This document shows, in pieces, positions 25,180 to 33,690 of a stretch of DNA of 61,451 bases; the first letter of the stretch is position 1, and each line of letters starts with the position of its first letter. The DNA is from Bdellovibrionales bacterium (GTDB taxonomy: Bacteria > Bdellovibrionota > Bdellovibrionia > Bdellovibrionales > JAKFYE01): positions 1 to 61,451 of the forward strand of contig JAKFYE010000011.1 of the NCBI GenBank assembly GCA_021731045.1, given 5' to 3'. Below the pieces are notes generated by a model that was not told the origin of the DNA, did not search any database, and saw only the letters and a list, made by a program, of their open reading frames with translations. Position numbers and translations under genes: made by a program.

Positions 25180-26567
25180 TGCATGTTCAGCTCCCACAAT
25201 TTGAAGGGCCATTGGGGCTCCTTTTGTTCCTTATCCGTAAGGACGAAGTTGATATCTACAACATTCCTATCCACACGATCACTCAGCAGTATCTTGAGCA
25301 CATAAAAAAAATGCGAGAGTTGGATTTAGAGGTCGCGGGCGATTTTATAGCAATGGCGGCAACGTTAATTCATATTAAATCACGAATGTTGTTACCTCAA
25401 TATGATGAAAACGGTGAGCCAATTGAAGTCACTGATGATCCTCGCAAAGAGCTGGTTCAAAAACTTGTAGAGTATCAACGGTATCAAGAAGCTTCGAAAA
25501 CTTTGAACCAAAGAGCGCTATTAGGTCGTGATGTTTGGGCGCGAGGTTTGAAAGAGGAATTGCCGATGGATGAAGGCGATATCATCGTGGATGAGGGTGG
25601 ATTGTTTTCTTTGATCAGCATGTATCGCAAAGTTGTGCGCCAGCTAGCGAAGTCGGTGCACAACGTTCGCGCAAAAGGCCAATCTATTGCCGCTCGTGTT
25701 TTAGAAATTCGCGATCGTTTGGTTGTTGGTCGTCGAATTGTGATGTCTGAATTGATTTTAGTTGGAGAGAAAAGTGCTTCGAAAGTTTTAATTACGTTTC
25801 TCTCTTTACTTGAGCTGACCAAAATGGGTTTTACAAATATATTTCAAGCCGACACTTATGGTGAAATCTACATTGATACTTTAAAGATTATCGAACGCGA
25901 TGTGATCGAGCGAGTCGAAGAGTATGACAAAAAGCCAGAAGAGGCGGCTGCACTTGCGGCTGCGCTTGAAGGCGAGTCCCTCGCGACACAGTTTCATGCG
26001 GTGGAACTGGGTAAGGATGACCTAGATGAAAATTCAGATGCACAATTGAGTCTGGCGGATCAAACTGCTCCGCTTGCAGAGGAACTTGCGCCAACTGAAG
26101 AGTTAGCTTCGAATGATGAAATCATGGCCGCTGAACTTGAAATGGGATTTGATGAATCCGAAATAGAACTCGATGCCGTTGATAAAGCTTTGGCTAATTT
26201 TAGTTTAGATGTGGTTCCTGAAAACTCTCTGTTGGTGGTATCCGCACAAGAAACGCTTTCGGAAGTCTCGACAGAGATTGTTACCGAGACAACTGTAGAA
26301 TCCGTAGAAGAAGAGAGTCTCGCAGCAGAGCCTGAAGTCGCTCTTGTGGAGACCGTGGATGCAGAGTCACCTCCTCTCATCAACGATGAGGATTTCGAAT
26401 CGGCCTGGGCTAAGTTTGAAGACGACTCGCACGGAATTGCGATTGATCTCGAAGCTCAAGCCTTGGGTTCTGAGGCCCTAGTGTCAGAGGATGAAATTGA
26501 AGATTTTGCGGTGGCCGATATTAATCATATTTTTAAAAAACCAACTGAACCTGAAAGCGAAATATAA
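25179..26567 (+). CDS. scpA: Segregation and condensation protein A with acidic tail
   Basis: Kleisin subunit of the SMC-ScpAB condensin. Residues 1-250 match ScpA: VQLPQFEGPLGLLLFLIRKDEVDIYNIPI, AGDFIAMAATLIHIKSRMLLP, and a C-terminal winged helix (LITFLSLLELTKMGFTNIFQ). The remaining 210 residues are an acidic low-complexity tail rich in E, L, A, V and S, making it nearly twice the usual length. ATG at 25179 overlaps the trpS stop (TGATG) with GGAGGGG upstream; a TTG three bases earlier is an alternative. scpB follows after 9 bp and has a similar acidic extension. Confidence 0.93.
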   Translation: MHVQLPQFEGPLGLLLFLIRKDEVDIYNIPIHTITQQYLEHIKKMRELDLEVAGDFIAMAATLIHIKSRMLLPQYDENGEPIEVTDDPRKELVQKLVEYQRYQEASKTLNQRALLGRDVWARGLKEELPMDEGDIIVDEGGLFSLISMYRKVVRQLAKSVHNVRAKGQSIAARVLEIRDRLVVGRRIVMSELILVGEKSASKVLITFLSLLELTKMGFTNIFQADTYGEIYIDTLKIIERDVIERVEEYDKKPEEAAALAAALEGESLATQFHAVELGKDDLDENSDAQLSLADQTAPLAEELAPTEELASNDEIMAAELEMGFDESEIELDAVDKALANFSLDVVPENSLLVVSAQETLSEVSTEIVTETTVESVEEESLAAEPEVALVETVDAESPPLINDEDFESAWAKFEDDSHGIAIDLEAQALGSEALVSEDEIEDFAVADINHIFKKPTEPESEI

Positions 26568-26576
26568 GGGTCAATC

Positions 26577-27746
26577 ATGAACGAAGATATTGAAATAGAT
26601 GAGAAGCTTTCTATCGAAGAAGGTGAAGCCGCGGGTGAGCTACCTCCTTCAACTGAAATTTTAGCTGACGAGGCGACGGTCGAGTCTAACGAGCTTGCAA
26701 ATTTTGAAGCGGTTGAAATTGAAGAGATCGAATTTATTGAGAATGATAAGCTTCTTTCTATCATCGAAAGCGTTTTGTTTGCTTCGGATCGTCCCGTTAC
26801 GGTTGAAACTATTAAGTCGGTTTTTAAAGGCACAAATATTAAGACTAAAGATATCCGTCGCGCGCTGGAAGATCTTTCTACGCATTATGCAGAACTTGTT
26901 TCGGGAGTTATGCTTGAAGAGATCGGTGGCGGCTATCAGTTAAGAACAAAAATAGACAATGTTGAGTACATGAAACGTCATGTAAAGGGGCGCAGCTTTA
27001 AACTTTCGGGACCTGCGCTAGAAGTATTGTCGATCGTAGCTTACAAGCAGCCGAGTATTAAAGCTCATGTGGATGAAATTCGCGGAGTGGAGTCGGGGCA
27101 TTTAATGCGCGCCTTGATGGATCGAGGTTTGATTCGCTTTGCAGGTAAAAGTGAATTGCCAGGCAAACCAATGTTTTATGAAACCACTCGTAAGTTTTTA
27201 GAAATTTTTGGATTACGAAATATCAATGAACTTCCAAGTCTTGGCGAAATTGACGAACTTATTCCTGAGGGAATTGGGGACATCGTTGAAGAGAAGCAGA
27301 CTATCGGTGATTTGACGGGTGAGTTAAGTATGGCAACAGCCTCCACCTATTCGGATGGTGAATCTGAACTTATTAAAATTACCGATCAACTGACGTCGAT
27401 TCAAACTTCGAGTGATTTTTTCGAGAAAGAAAAAATCCGTCAAAAGCGTAAGCGCGATGAAGAACGGGCTCAGGATATTAGAGAAACTATGATGTTAGGT
27501 TCTGAAGTGTCATCGGCCGATACGAAATGGCTAAAAAAATATGAAGCCGCACTTGAAGAAGAAAAAAAGCTCGCAGAGGTTATCACCGTTGAGAGTTCAT
27601 TAGAAGCTGCAATACCAGCGGGTTCAGATATTGAAATTGAAGAGGTCTCGGTAGAAATCGCTGAATTTTCGGATGATATTATCGAAACCGTTAATTTTGA
27701 AATGAATGACGAGTTTTTTGATCTTGGTAAGGATAATAAGGAATGA
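26577..27746 (+). CDS. scpB: Segregation and condensation protein B with acidic extensions
   Basis: Dimeric winged-helix partner of ScpA. The core (about 57-225) contains LLSIIESVLFASDRPVTVETIK, GGYQLRTKIDN, LSGPALEVLSIVAYKQP and FYETTRKFLEIFGLRNINELPSL. It carries an unusual acidic N-terminal extension of about 55 residues and a C-terminal extension of about 165 residues with a charged helical part (KEKIRQKRKRDEERAQ) and an acidic end. Start ATG has AAGGG upstream. Stop overlaps the next ATG (ATGA). Confidence 0.93.
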   Translation: MNEDIEIDEKLSIEEGEAAGELPPSTEILADEATVESNELANFEAVEIEEIEFIENDKLLSIIESVLFASDRPVTVETIKSVFKGTNIKTKDIRRALEDLSTHYAELVSGVMLEEIGGGYQLRTKIDNVEYMKRHVKGRSFKLSGPALEVLSIVAYKQPSIKAHVDEIRGVESGHLMRALMDRGLIRFAGKSELPGKPMFYETTRKFLEIFGLRNINELPSLGEIDELIPEGIGDIVEEKQTIGDLTGELSMATASTYSDGESELIKITDQLTSIQTSSDFFEKEKIRQKRKRDEERAQDIRETMMLGSEVSSADTKWLKKYEAALEEEKKLAEVITVESSLEAAIPAGSDIEIEEVSVEIAEFSDDIIETVNFEMNDEFFDLGKDNKE

Positions 27747-28264
27747 ATTTTAAGAGAGGAGTGAGGGCTCTCGGAGTTCTTGCGATACTCTTTCACTGTG
27801 CGGTTATCCTTACTGTCCCTAATCGCGAGTCATTTATAACTCAAGCTTTAGGCCCGATTGTTTTACCCTATGCTAATTTAATTTCGATGAATATGGCATG
27901 GCAGTTTTTTTCGCCTGATCCAGGAATTCCCATATACATGACGGCGCAAATTCAAAAAAATTCTGAAGACATTGCTGAAGAACAATTGCCTCCCGAAAAA
28001 GATGAATATTTTTTTCGTACGTTCTATGACCGGCGCACGTTTTCGCTAAGATTTGCGGCAAAAAACCCAGCGGGCATTCAAGAACTTGTCATACCTTGGC
28101 TTTGTCGAAAATATCCTGAGGCGACGTCTGTCGTTGTCAGCAAGACGATTGCTTCGATTCCTTCGCTCGACTCAGTTCGGGCCGGAAAAAAACTAAACGA
28201 GCTCTTAAAATCTCCTTCTATGGATTTTGTACGCGGCACCTGTACCGAGGAGCTCGTAGAATGA
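27743..28264 (+). CDS. Membrane-anchored protein partner of HTTM protein, unknown
   Basis: 173 aa. One N-terminal transmembrane helix (ALGVLAILFHCAVILTVP), then an exported-looking domain with NMAWQFFSPDPGIPIYMTAQIQ, EYFFRTFYDRRTFSLRF and WLCRKYPEATSVVV. The phrase W-FFSPDP is often seen in small proteins next to HTTM (vitamin-K-carboxylase-like) membrane proteins, and indeed the next gene is one, with ATGA overlap. Function unknown; coupling to scpB upstream is probably only transcriptional. Confidence 0.75.
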   Translation: MNFKRGVRALGVLAILFHCAVILTVPNRESFITQALGPIVLPYANLISMNMAWQFFSPDPGIPIYMTAQIQKNSEDIAEEQLPPEKDEYFFRTFYDRRTFSLRFAAKNPAGIQELVIPWLCRKYPEATSVVVSKTIASIPSLDSVRAGKKLNELLKSPSMDFVRGTCTEELVE

Positions 28265-29181
28265 AAAATATAAGTTTAAGACTATGGAAAAGTTTTGAAA
28301 TTTTTTGGTTTAAACCTCAACCGTTGGTGCTCTCATCCGTGTTTCGGGTGTTGGTGGGCTTTACGTTGGTCATATTTTATACCGAACGACTTTTTGATTT
28401 TGAATTTCTTTTTTCTGATAAAGGATTAGTTCCATACTCAAAATTGAATGATCTTATCGGTGACGCTTTCAAATCTCCCCTTACGATTTTTCCGTCATCT
28501 GAATCACTTTTATATGCTTTGCATGTTATTTTTATTTTAGCACTTGTGTGTCTTGCTTTAGGTATTGGCGGTCGAGCGGTCGCCTTTGTCTGTTGGGTTT
28601 TACATTTGGTTTTTGTGCAACGAAATATTACGGTTGTCTATGGTGCGGATTTTGTAGCCACCTGTTGGCTTTTATATATGTGGCTGCTTCAAACGGATGC
28701 CTATTTAACGCTTCCTCAATTATTAAAAAAACAAGATTTGTGGCCGCTGAAAGGTGACAAAGGGTACGTGGCGAATTCTAAAATGGGTGATGCCTTAAAT
28801 TCAGTAGGACTTCGTTTTATTCAAATTCAGCTATGTATTATTTATGGCTACAGCGGTTTAGAAAAAATAAAGGGAGTCACTTGGTGGCGCGGAGATGCGA
28901 TCTGGAATGTTCTCGCGAATCCGCAATTGGTAAATTATGATTTCAGTTTTATTATCTACATACCGTTTCTTGTGACGTTGATGACTTTTAGCACATTAAT
29001 GTTTGAGGTGTATTTTCCGGCGCTTATTTGGAATCCCAAAGTTCGGCCTTGGCTCTTAGGATTTGGAGTCCTTCTTCACCTAGGAATTGGACTCAGCATG
29101 AATCTCATGTTTTTTTCGCTGCTTATGATTTGGAGTTATGTTTTGTTTTTGGTGCCTGCGAAGACATTTTCTGAACGATAG
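28261..29181 (+). CDS. HTTM-domain membrane protein
   Basis: 306 aa with about seven hydrophobic segments. The N-terminal RVLVGFTLVIFYTERLFDF, central LRFIQIQLCIIYGYSGLEKIKGVTWWRGDAIW and ...LVTLMTFSTLMFEVYFPALIW match the HTTM (horizontally transferred transmembrane) domain related to vitamin-K gamma-glutamyl carboxylase. Bacterial members are of unknown biochemical activity. It ends the M50-trpS-scpAB operon and overlaps the convergent FAD dehydrogenase gene by 59 bp at the 3' ends. Confidence 0.85.
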   Translation: MKNISLRLWKSFEIFWFKPQPLVLSSVFRVLVGFTLVIFYTERLFDFEFLFSDKGLVPYSKLNDLIGDAFKSPLTIFPSSESLLYALHVIFILALVCLALGIGGRAVAFVCWVLHLVFVQRNITVVYGADFVATCWLLYMWLLQTDAYLTLPQLLKKQDLWPLKGDKGYVANSKMGDALNSVGLRFIQIQLCIIYGYSGLEKIKGVTWWRGDAIWNVLANPQLVNYDFSFIIYIPFLVTLMTFSTLMFEVYFPALIWNPKVRPWLLGFGVLLHLGIGLSMNLMFFSLLMIWSYVLFLVPAKTFSER

Positions 29182-30691
29182 CTTCGGCAATACGAATACC
29201 ATCAACGGCCGCGGAGGTAATTCCGCCAGCGTAACCGGCTCCTTCTCCAGCCGGATATAATCCTTGATGACTAATAGATTCTAACGAGTCTTCGTGACGG
29301 GTGATGCGTACAGGACAGCTTGTTCGCGACTCCACGCCATGGAGTTGAGCTTCTTTGCCTAAAAAACCAGGTAATTTACTTTCGAAATCTTCAAGTGCCG
29401 CACTAATATTTTGAGTCATTTCAAGAGGTAAAAGTGTATCGAGTCGTACCGCTTTAACTCCCGAAGGTGTCGAAGACGGAAGAGCAAAACTCTCTTTGCG
29501 TTTGACGAAATCAAGGGCTCTCTGAACAGGAATTTCACGATCTCCTCCGGCTTGTTGCACGCGACGAAACGCTTCGGTTTCAAGATTACGTCTAAATTGC
29601 ATTCCCGCAAAAAGTTTTTTTCCAAATTGTTTTTCGTGATCAACGGTGACCACAATTGCGCTGTTGGCAAACGGCGAGTTGCGTTTGTAATTGCTCATGC
29701 CATTACAAACGACACCGTCGGCATCTGTGCCGCTCGAAAGTACGTAGCCCCCTGGACACATACAAAAACTGTAAACGCCAATTCCAGATTTATCATCATG
29801 GTGAGTGAGTTTGTAATTGGCACTGCCGAGTTTAGGATGTTCGGCCCACTGACGAAACTGAAGATGGTTGATGAGTTTTTGTGGATGCTCAATTCGTAAA
29901 CCGAGGGCAAAAGATTTTCCCTCCATAAACACGCCTTTTTCGTGCAAGTGATGAATGATGTCTTCTGCCGAATGTCCGGTCGCAAGAATGACGTGATCTG
30001 ATTTAAACTCCTCGCCATCTGCAGTTTTGACTCCGCAAACGGTGCTTCCTTCGGTGAGAACTTCGGTGACTTTAGAGTTAAAACGAATCTCGCAGCCATT
30101 TTGTAAGAGGTACTGACGCATTTTAGGAATCACACGACGGATGCGATCACTGCCCACATGAGGATTTGATAAATATTGAATTTCTTCTGGCGCACCAAAT
30201 TTTACGAGACGATGGAGAACATAGGGAATATGTTCGCTTTTAATTCGCGTAATTAATTTGCCATCTGAATAAAGGCCCGCGCCGCCTTCGCCAAAACACA
30301 CATTGTTATCAGGATCGAGCTTTCCGTAGCGCCAATATTGATTGATGCCAAGAATACGTTTTTCGGCTTCAGAGCCTCTTTCGAGCAAAAGGCAGGGAAC
30401 CCCGCGCTCAACAAGTCGCAAGGCTGCAAATAAACCAGCCGGCCCAGAGCCCACAATGATGGGGCGATCACCGTTTGGTGTGATCTTATCGAGAGGATAT
30501 GAAAGTTCTGGTACGGCTTCATTTTTTTCAAAAACTTCAACGGTGTAAACTTGATGAATGGCACTTCTGCGGCGGGCATCAACAGATTCTCGAAGTACGC
30601 GATGAGTTCCGTAATTAGGAACGAGATAGGTCAGCTTTTCTTGTAGGCTTTCATCAAGCCCGATTTTAAGATCTTTAATTAATTTGCTCAT
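29123..30691 (-). CDS. FAD-dependent dehydrogenase (COG2509 type)
   Basis: 522 aa. After an N-terminal region of about 90 residues comes a Rossmann dinucleotide motif PIIVGSGPAGLFAALRLVERG, LLERGSEAEKR, then NNVCFGEGGAGLYSDGKLITR, VILATGHSAEDI, and C-terminal GLYPAGEGAGYAGGITSAAVDGIRIAEAI, all diagnostic of this uncharacterised oxidoreductase family, related to HI0933/geranylgeranyl-reductase-like flavoproteins. Two Cys in SFCMCPGG. Substrate unknown. Monocistronic; its last 59 bp overlap the HTTM gene on the other strand. Confidence 0.9.
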   Translation of the reverse strand: MSKLIKDLKIGLDESLQEKLTYLVPNYGTHRVLRESVDARRRSAIHQVYTVEVFEKNEAVPELSYPLDKITPNGDRPIIVGSGPAGLFAALRLVERGVPCLLLERGSEAEKRILGINQYWRYGKLDPDNNVCFGEGGAGLYSDGKLITRIKSEHIPYVLHRLVKFGAPEEIQYLSNPHVGSDRIRRVIPKMRQYLLQNGCEIRFNSKVTEVLTEGSTVCGVKTADGEEFKSDHVILATGHSAEDIIHHLHEKGVFMEGKSFALGLRIEHPQKLINHLQFRQWAEHPKLGSANYKLTHHDDKSGIGVYSFCMCPGGYVLSSGTDADGVVCNGMSNYKRNSPFANSAIVVTVDHEKQFGKKLFAGMQFRRNLETEAFRRVQQAGGDREIPVQRALDFVKRKESFALPSSTPSGVKAVRLDTLLPLEMTQNISAALEDFESKLPGFLGKEAQLHGVESRTSCPVRITRHEDSLESISHQGLYPAGEGAGYAGGITSAAVDGIRIAEAIVQKMSSQAPKTKHNSKS

Positions 30692-30863
30692 GGGAGTGAG
30701 TTAATCTCCAATTAGTAAAGGTGTAACATAAGGCTTTTTGAAATTCATCAAAAAGCTCTGAGAATTGATCTCGAGAATGGACGTAGGGCAGAGTTACGAG
30801 TATTTTGAGATGAGTTTAGGGTGAAATCATCAGTGGTGGCATTAAAACAAGGTCAGAGAGTCT

Positions 30864-31718
30864 ATGAGTAGCGAAAAAATTCCATTTAAACAACGTCTCA
30901 GTGGAGAGCTTTTGAGACTTTTACCAAAAAATCACCTGAGTTATTTGGTGGGAAATTTAGTTCATAAAGCTCTTCCAGCTCCCCTTGCTCAGACTTCTGT
31001 GGCTTGGTTTGCGAAACGTTACAAAATAAATCTTGCTGAGGCCGAAAAGCCAATCTCGGAGTACAAAACGATCGGGCAATTATTTACGCGAAATCTGAAG
31101 GCCGGCATCCGCCCAATTCATGAAGGTGTTGTTCACCCAGTAGATGGTCGCATTACAAGTTGGGGAGAAATTAAATCAAATTCTCTTCTCCAAGCAAAGG
31201 GCAAGACATATTCTGTGTCTGATTTTTTAAGATCAGCTGATTGGGCTAAAAAATTTGAAGGTGGATTATTTTTTACTTATTACTTGTGTCCAACGGACTA
31301 TCACCAAATTCATTCACCAGTTGATGGCGAAGTCGTGCAGGCGACGTATGTGCCTGGGAATTTATGGCCAGTGAATGAGTGGAGCGTGGACTCTATTGAT
31401 AAATTATTCTCGGTGAACGAACGATTGATATCGTTTTTAAAAACAGATCGTGGTGACGTGGCTTTAGTTATGGTCGGTGCTACGAACGTGGGTAAAATGA
31501 GCGTCAGTTATGATTCTGAACTTGTAACGAATCAACTTAATATTCATGAACCTTTGGTGAAAAAATATTTGCCTGCAAAAAAAATTGCTAAGGGCGATAA
31601 GCTCGGCGTTTTCCATATGGGAAGCACCGTTGTGATGCTTTATCCGCGCGATTATCTAAATCTTTCCAAAGCAGATCCAACGGGAATGGTTCGACTCGGT
31701 CAAACATTAGGCCACTGA
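30864..31718 (+). CDS. psd: Phosphatidylserine decarboxylase
   Basis: Makes phosphatidylethanolamine in the inner membrane. 284 aa; matches the proteobacterial type with ARNLKAGIRPI-like segment FTRNLKAGIRPIHEGVVHPVDG, YYLCPTDYHQIHSPVDG, MVGATNVGKM and the self-processing site MGSTVVML, where cleavage before Ser yields the pyruvoyl cofactor. AGAGAG lies before the start. It stands alone and is followed by the large palindromic element at 31732-31953, which may serve as its terminator. Confidence 0.96.
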   Translation: MSSEKIPFKQRLSGELLRLLPKNHLSYLVGNLVHKALPAPLAQTSVAWFAKRYKINLAEAEKPISEYKTIGQLFTRNLKAGIRPIHEGVVHPVDGRITSWGEIKSNSLLQAKGKTYSVSDFLRSADWAKKFEGGLFFTYYLCPTDYHQIHSPVDGEVVQATYVPGNLWPVNEWSVDSIDKLFSVNERLISFLKTDRGDVALVMVGATNVGKMSVSYDSELVTNQLNIHEPLVKKYLPAKKIAKGDKLGVFHMGSTVVMLYPRDYLNLSKADPTGMVRLGQTLGH

Positions 31719-31731
31719 GCTCACTTTTTAA

Positions 31732-31953
31732 AATAATTTTATTTCTTGAATCATTATCTAAACGAAGAGCTTTAAATTTTCGGAATATCTTCTCCAATCA
31801 GGGCGCCCCTCCGTGGGCGCATGAACGCACTCTCGTGCCCATCGTGGGCACGAGTTCGCTGCGCGAACCGCGCGTTCAATCCTGATTGGAGAAGATATTC
31901 CGAAAATTTAAAGCTCTCACCGCGTATGTATGGGCTCAAGAAATAAAATTATT
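31732..31953. repeat. Large nested palindromic element, structured core type A
   Basis: Outer arms 31732-31749/31936-31953 (18 bp, perfect), non-matching spacers, inner arms 31766-31802/31881-31917 (37 bp, perfect), and a 78-bp core at 31803-31880. The core folds into GCGCCC/GGGCGC (31803-31820), a stem TGAACGC/GCGTTCA (31822/31872) enclosing a 9-bp hairpin CTCGTGCCC/GGGCACGAG and a 5-bp hairpin TTCGC/GCGAA. Essentially the same core, with covarying hairpins, recurs at 48936-49015 with quite different arms. It fills most of the 344-bp gap between psd and the next lipoprotein gene; the remainder holds only a probable promoter. Confidence 0.92.
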
Positions 31954-32062
31954 ATAAAACGAAGTCGGGACAGTGAATGAGAATCGATTTTTTATGATGA
32001 CTTCTTGGTTTGTGTTTTGAAATATTGACTCTATTTCCAATTCGGAAGTAAATGAGAGCAAT

Positions 32063-32602
32063 ATGCGAAAAAATATATTTATATTTTTGTCATTGTTAAG
32101 TATTTTGTCTGCGTGCGATCTCCTTCATCGTTTTAGAATTAAACCAGATCCCACTTTGACGATTTCAGATCATAATTCAGCAACGTATGTGGGAAAGAAT
32201 GTACAATATCGAATAGAAGCAAGCGGGCTCAACTCTTGTTGTGGGATATCAGTAAGCGCTCAAAATCTTCAAGAGAAAGCCATTGAGCTTCAGCCTTTGC
32301 AGGCAAAATTGTCATCCAAATGTAACAAGAATCTTCCTATTGATAGAGTCTATTACTCCCAAGCTTCGGGGGTAAAGAGCTTTGAAGAATTTCAAAGTGT
32401 AAAGCATGAATCACATGAAATTCGACCAGATGTATTTCCTTCTGTTAAAGAAGAAAATCCTCAAAAAGTGATTCTTAATTCAAAGGAATTTCTAGAACTC
32501 TCCTATGGTTTTAAATATGATTTTAAAGAGGCGTGTGCGCCTTATCGATTTACTTTCGCAGACCTTGGCATTGATGTGACATTCACAGATTTAGCTCAAT
32601 GA
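32063..32602 (+). CDS. Lipoprotein, unknown function
   Basis: 179 aa beginning with a lipoprotein signal (IFIFLSLLSILSACDLL, lipobox LSAC). The mature part is beta-rich with several Cys (NSCCGISV, SKCNKNL, EACAPYR) and ends in FTFADLGIDVTFTDLAQ. No family recognised. GAGAG precedes the start. A hairpin overlapping the stop separates it from a convergent gene for another exported protein of unknown function. It follows a palindromic element, so its promoter must lie in the 31954-32062 interval. Confidence 0.65.
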   Translation: MRKNIFIFLSLLSILSACDLLHRFRIKPDPTLTISDHNSATYVGKNVQYRIEASGLNSCCGISVSAQNLQEKAIELQPLQAKLSSKCNKNLPIDRVYYSQASGVKSFEEFQSVKHESHEIRPDVFPSVKEENPQKVILNSKEFLELSYGFKYDFKEACAPYRFTFADLGIDVTFTDLAQ

Positions 32603-32633
32603 GCGAATGAATATATATTCGCTCTTAATTTTT
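32601..32633 (+). terminator. Terminator between convergent genes
   Basis: GAGCGAAT/ATTCGCTC stem (32601-32608, 32617-32624) followed by TTAATTTTT on the plus strand; overlaps the stop of the upstream lipoprotein gene. Confidence 0.75.
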
Positions 32634-33477
32634 AGCGGAATACGGCTTTAACGGTGATGTCGGAATTTGTATTTGGATCCTTGTATTTTATTTGGAAGCT
32701 AGCGCCGGGTTCTAAATCTTTAACATCGCTAAATGCAAGGGGAGTGTTAGTCGCATTGACGTAGAGGGCGATATAAGCCGCATAGTGAGTCAGTTGAGAA
32801 CCGTCAATAGCGGTGTTGAGGACGACGTAATCGGTGCGATAGGTGCCAAATGGGTTTCCGCGAGATTGTAATTGTGGAGATTGATAGACGAATGGAAATT
32901 GTGCGCTTGAGGTCCAAAACGAAGCGCCGCCATCGATATCGAAATCCCAATCGATCGTTGAGATTGGGCGTGGATGTGAGCCTTTAGACACAATCGGTTC
33001 TGTGCTTTTTGTGAGGTTGCACGATTTTAAGTCGTTAGAAAATTTAATTTCGATTTCAGACACTTTTTCGACATTATATTTTTGTTGAAGAACGCCTTGA
33101 GAATCATAAATTTCTAATTCGTTTTCTTTGCTTGTCTCTACGTAACCGTATTTATAAGTTCCTTCTTGTAAATCTACGCATGTACCAAACGAAAAAAATG
33201 CGGACCATGCGCTCGTATCTTTTTTGAACTCGATATGTTCTTTTACGTACGACATAAATGGCGACTTTAGCGGAACTTGTTGCGCACAACTGAGTGCCAA
33301 TGGTTGTGCGTTCTGTTCGATCACGTCTGAAGTTGAAAGTTCTACGCAAGACCACTGCCAAGCCCCTTCAAGTTCGGGAGGAGTTGTAGGAACAGGCGGT
33401 ATTGGTTTTGAACATTTTGAGGCGCCCATTACGGAATAAGAAAGTAACAAACATGCGAAGAGCTTTTGTAATTTCAT
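32632..33477 (-). CDS. Exported protein, unknown function
   Basis: 281 aa with signal peptide MKLQKLFACLLLSYSVMGASKC followed by a Pro/Thr-rich linker (PIPPVPTTPPELEG) and a lipocalin-like opening GAWQWSCVELS. The Cys near the cleavage site is preceded by Lys, so a lipobox is not convincing. The second half has GSHPRPISTIDWDFDIDGG, QLTHYAAYIALYVNA and DPNTNSDITVKAVF, suggesting a beta-sandwich. Six Cys overall. Convergent with the lipoprotein gene at 32063. No family recognised. Confidence 0.65.
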   Translation of the reverse strand: MKLQKLFACLLLSYSVMGASKCSKPIPPVPTTPPELEGAWQWSCVELSTSDVIEQNAQPLALSCAQQVPLKSPFMSYVKEHIEFKKDTSAWSAFFSFGTCVDLQEGTYKYGYVETSKENELEIYDSQGVLQQKYNVEKVSEIEIKFSNDLKSCNLTKSTEPIVSKGSHPRPISTIDWDFDIDGGASFWTSSAQFPFVYQSPQLQSRGNPFGTYRTDYVVLNTAIDGSQLTHYAAYIALYVNATNTPLAFSDVKDLEPGASFQIKYKDPNTNSDITVKAVFR

Positions 33478-33690
33478 AGTGACCTCAACAATAGGGGTGT
33501 GTTTCTAGCCTAAGCAAATTTGTATAGGAATACTAGTAAGAATTGACTGGTCCTGAGGCGAGATGCGTTGACGATAAAGAAAATCCTGATTTCTAATAAA
33601 AACATAAGCCAAAAGCCCAAGTCTAAGAATAAACTATTTATGAGAGGGCTGTGAGTCTCTATTATAAAGGTGCAGATACACGAGGGCGAA

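Noticed and set aside
26060..26383. Ser-rich antisense frames within scpA and scpB (also at 27470-27796)
   Set aside because: Reverse-strand reading of acidic Glu-rich codons gives Ser/Phe-rich shadows; the sense genes explain the sequence.
31732..31953. CRISPR array or tRNA-like gene in the structured core
   Set aside because: Only one unit, no regular spacers; the cloverleaf-like fold lacks an acceptor stem of tRNA size, a T-loop consensus and a CCA end.
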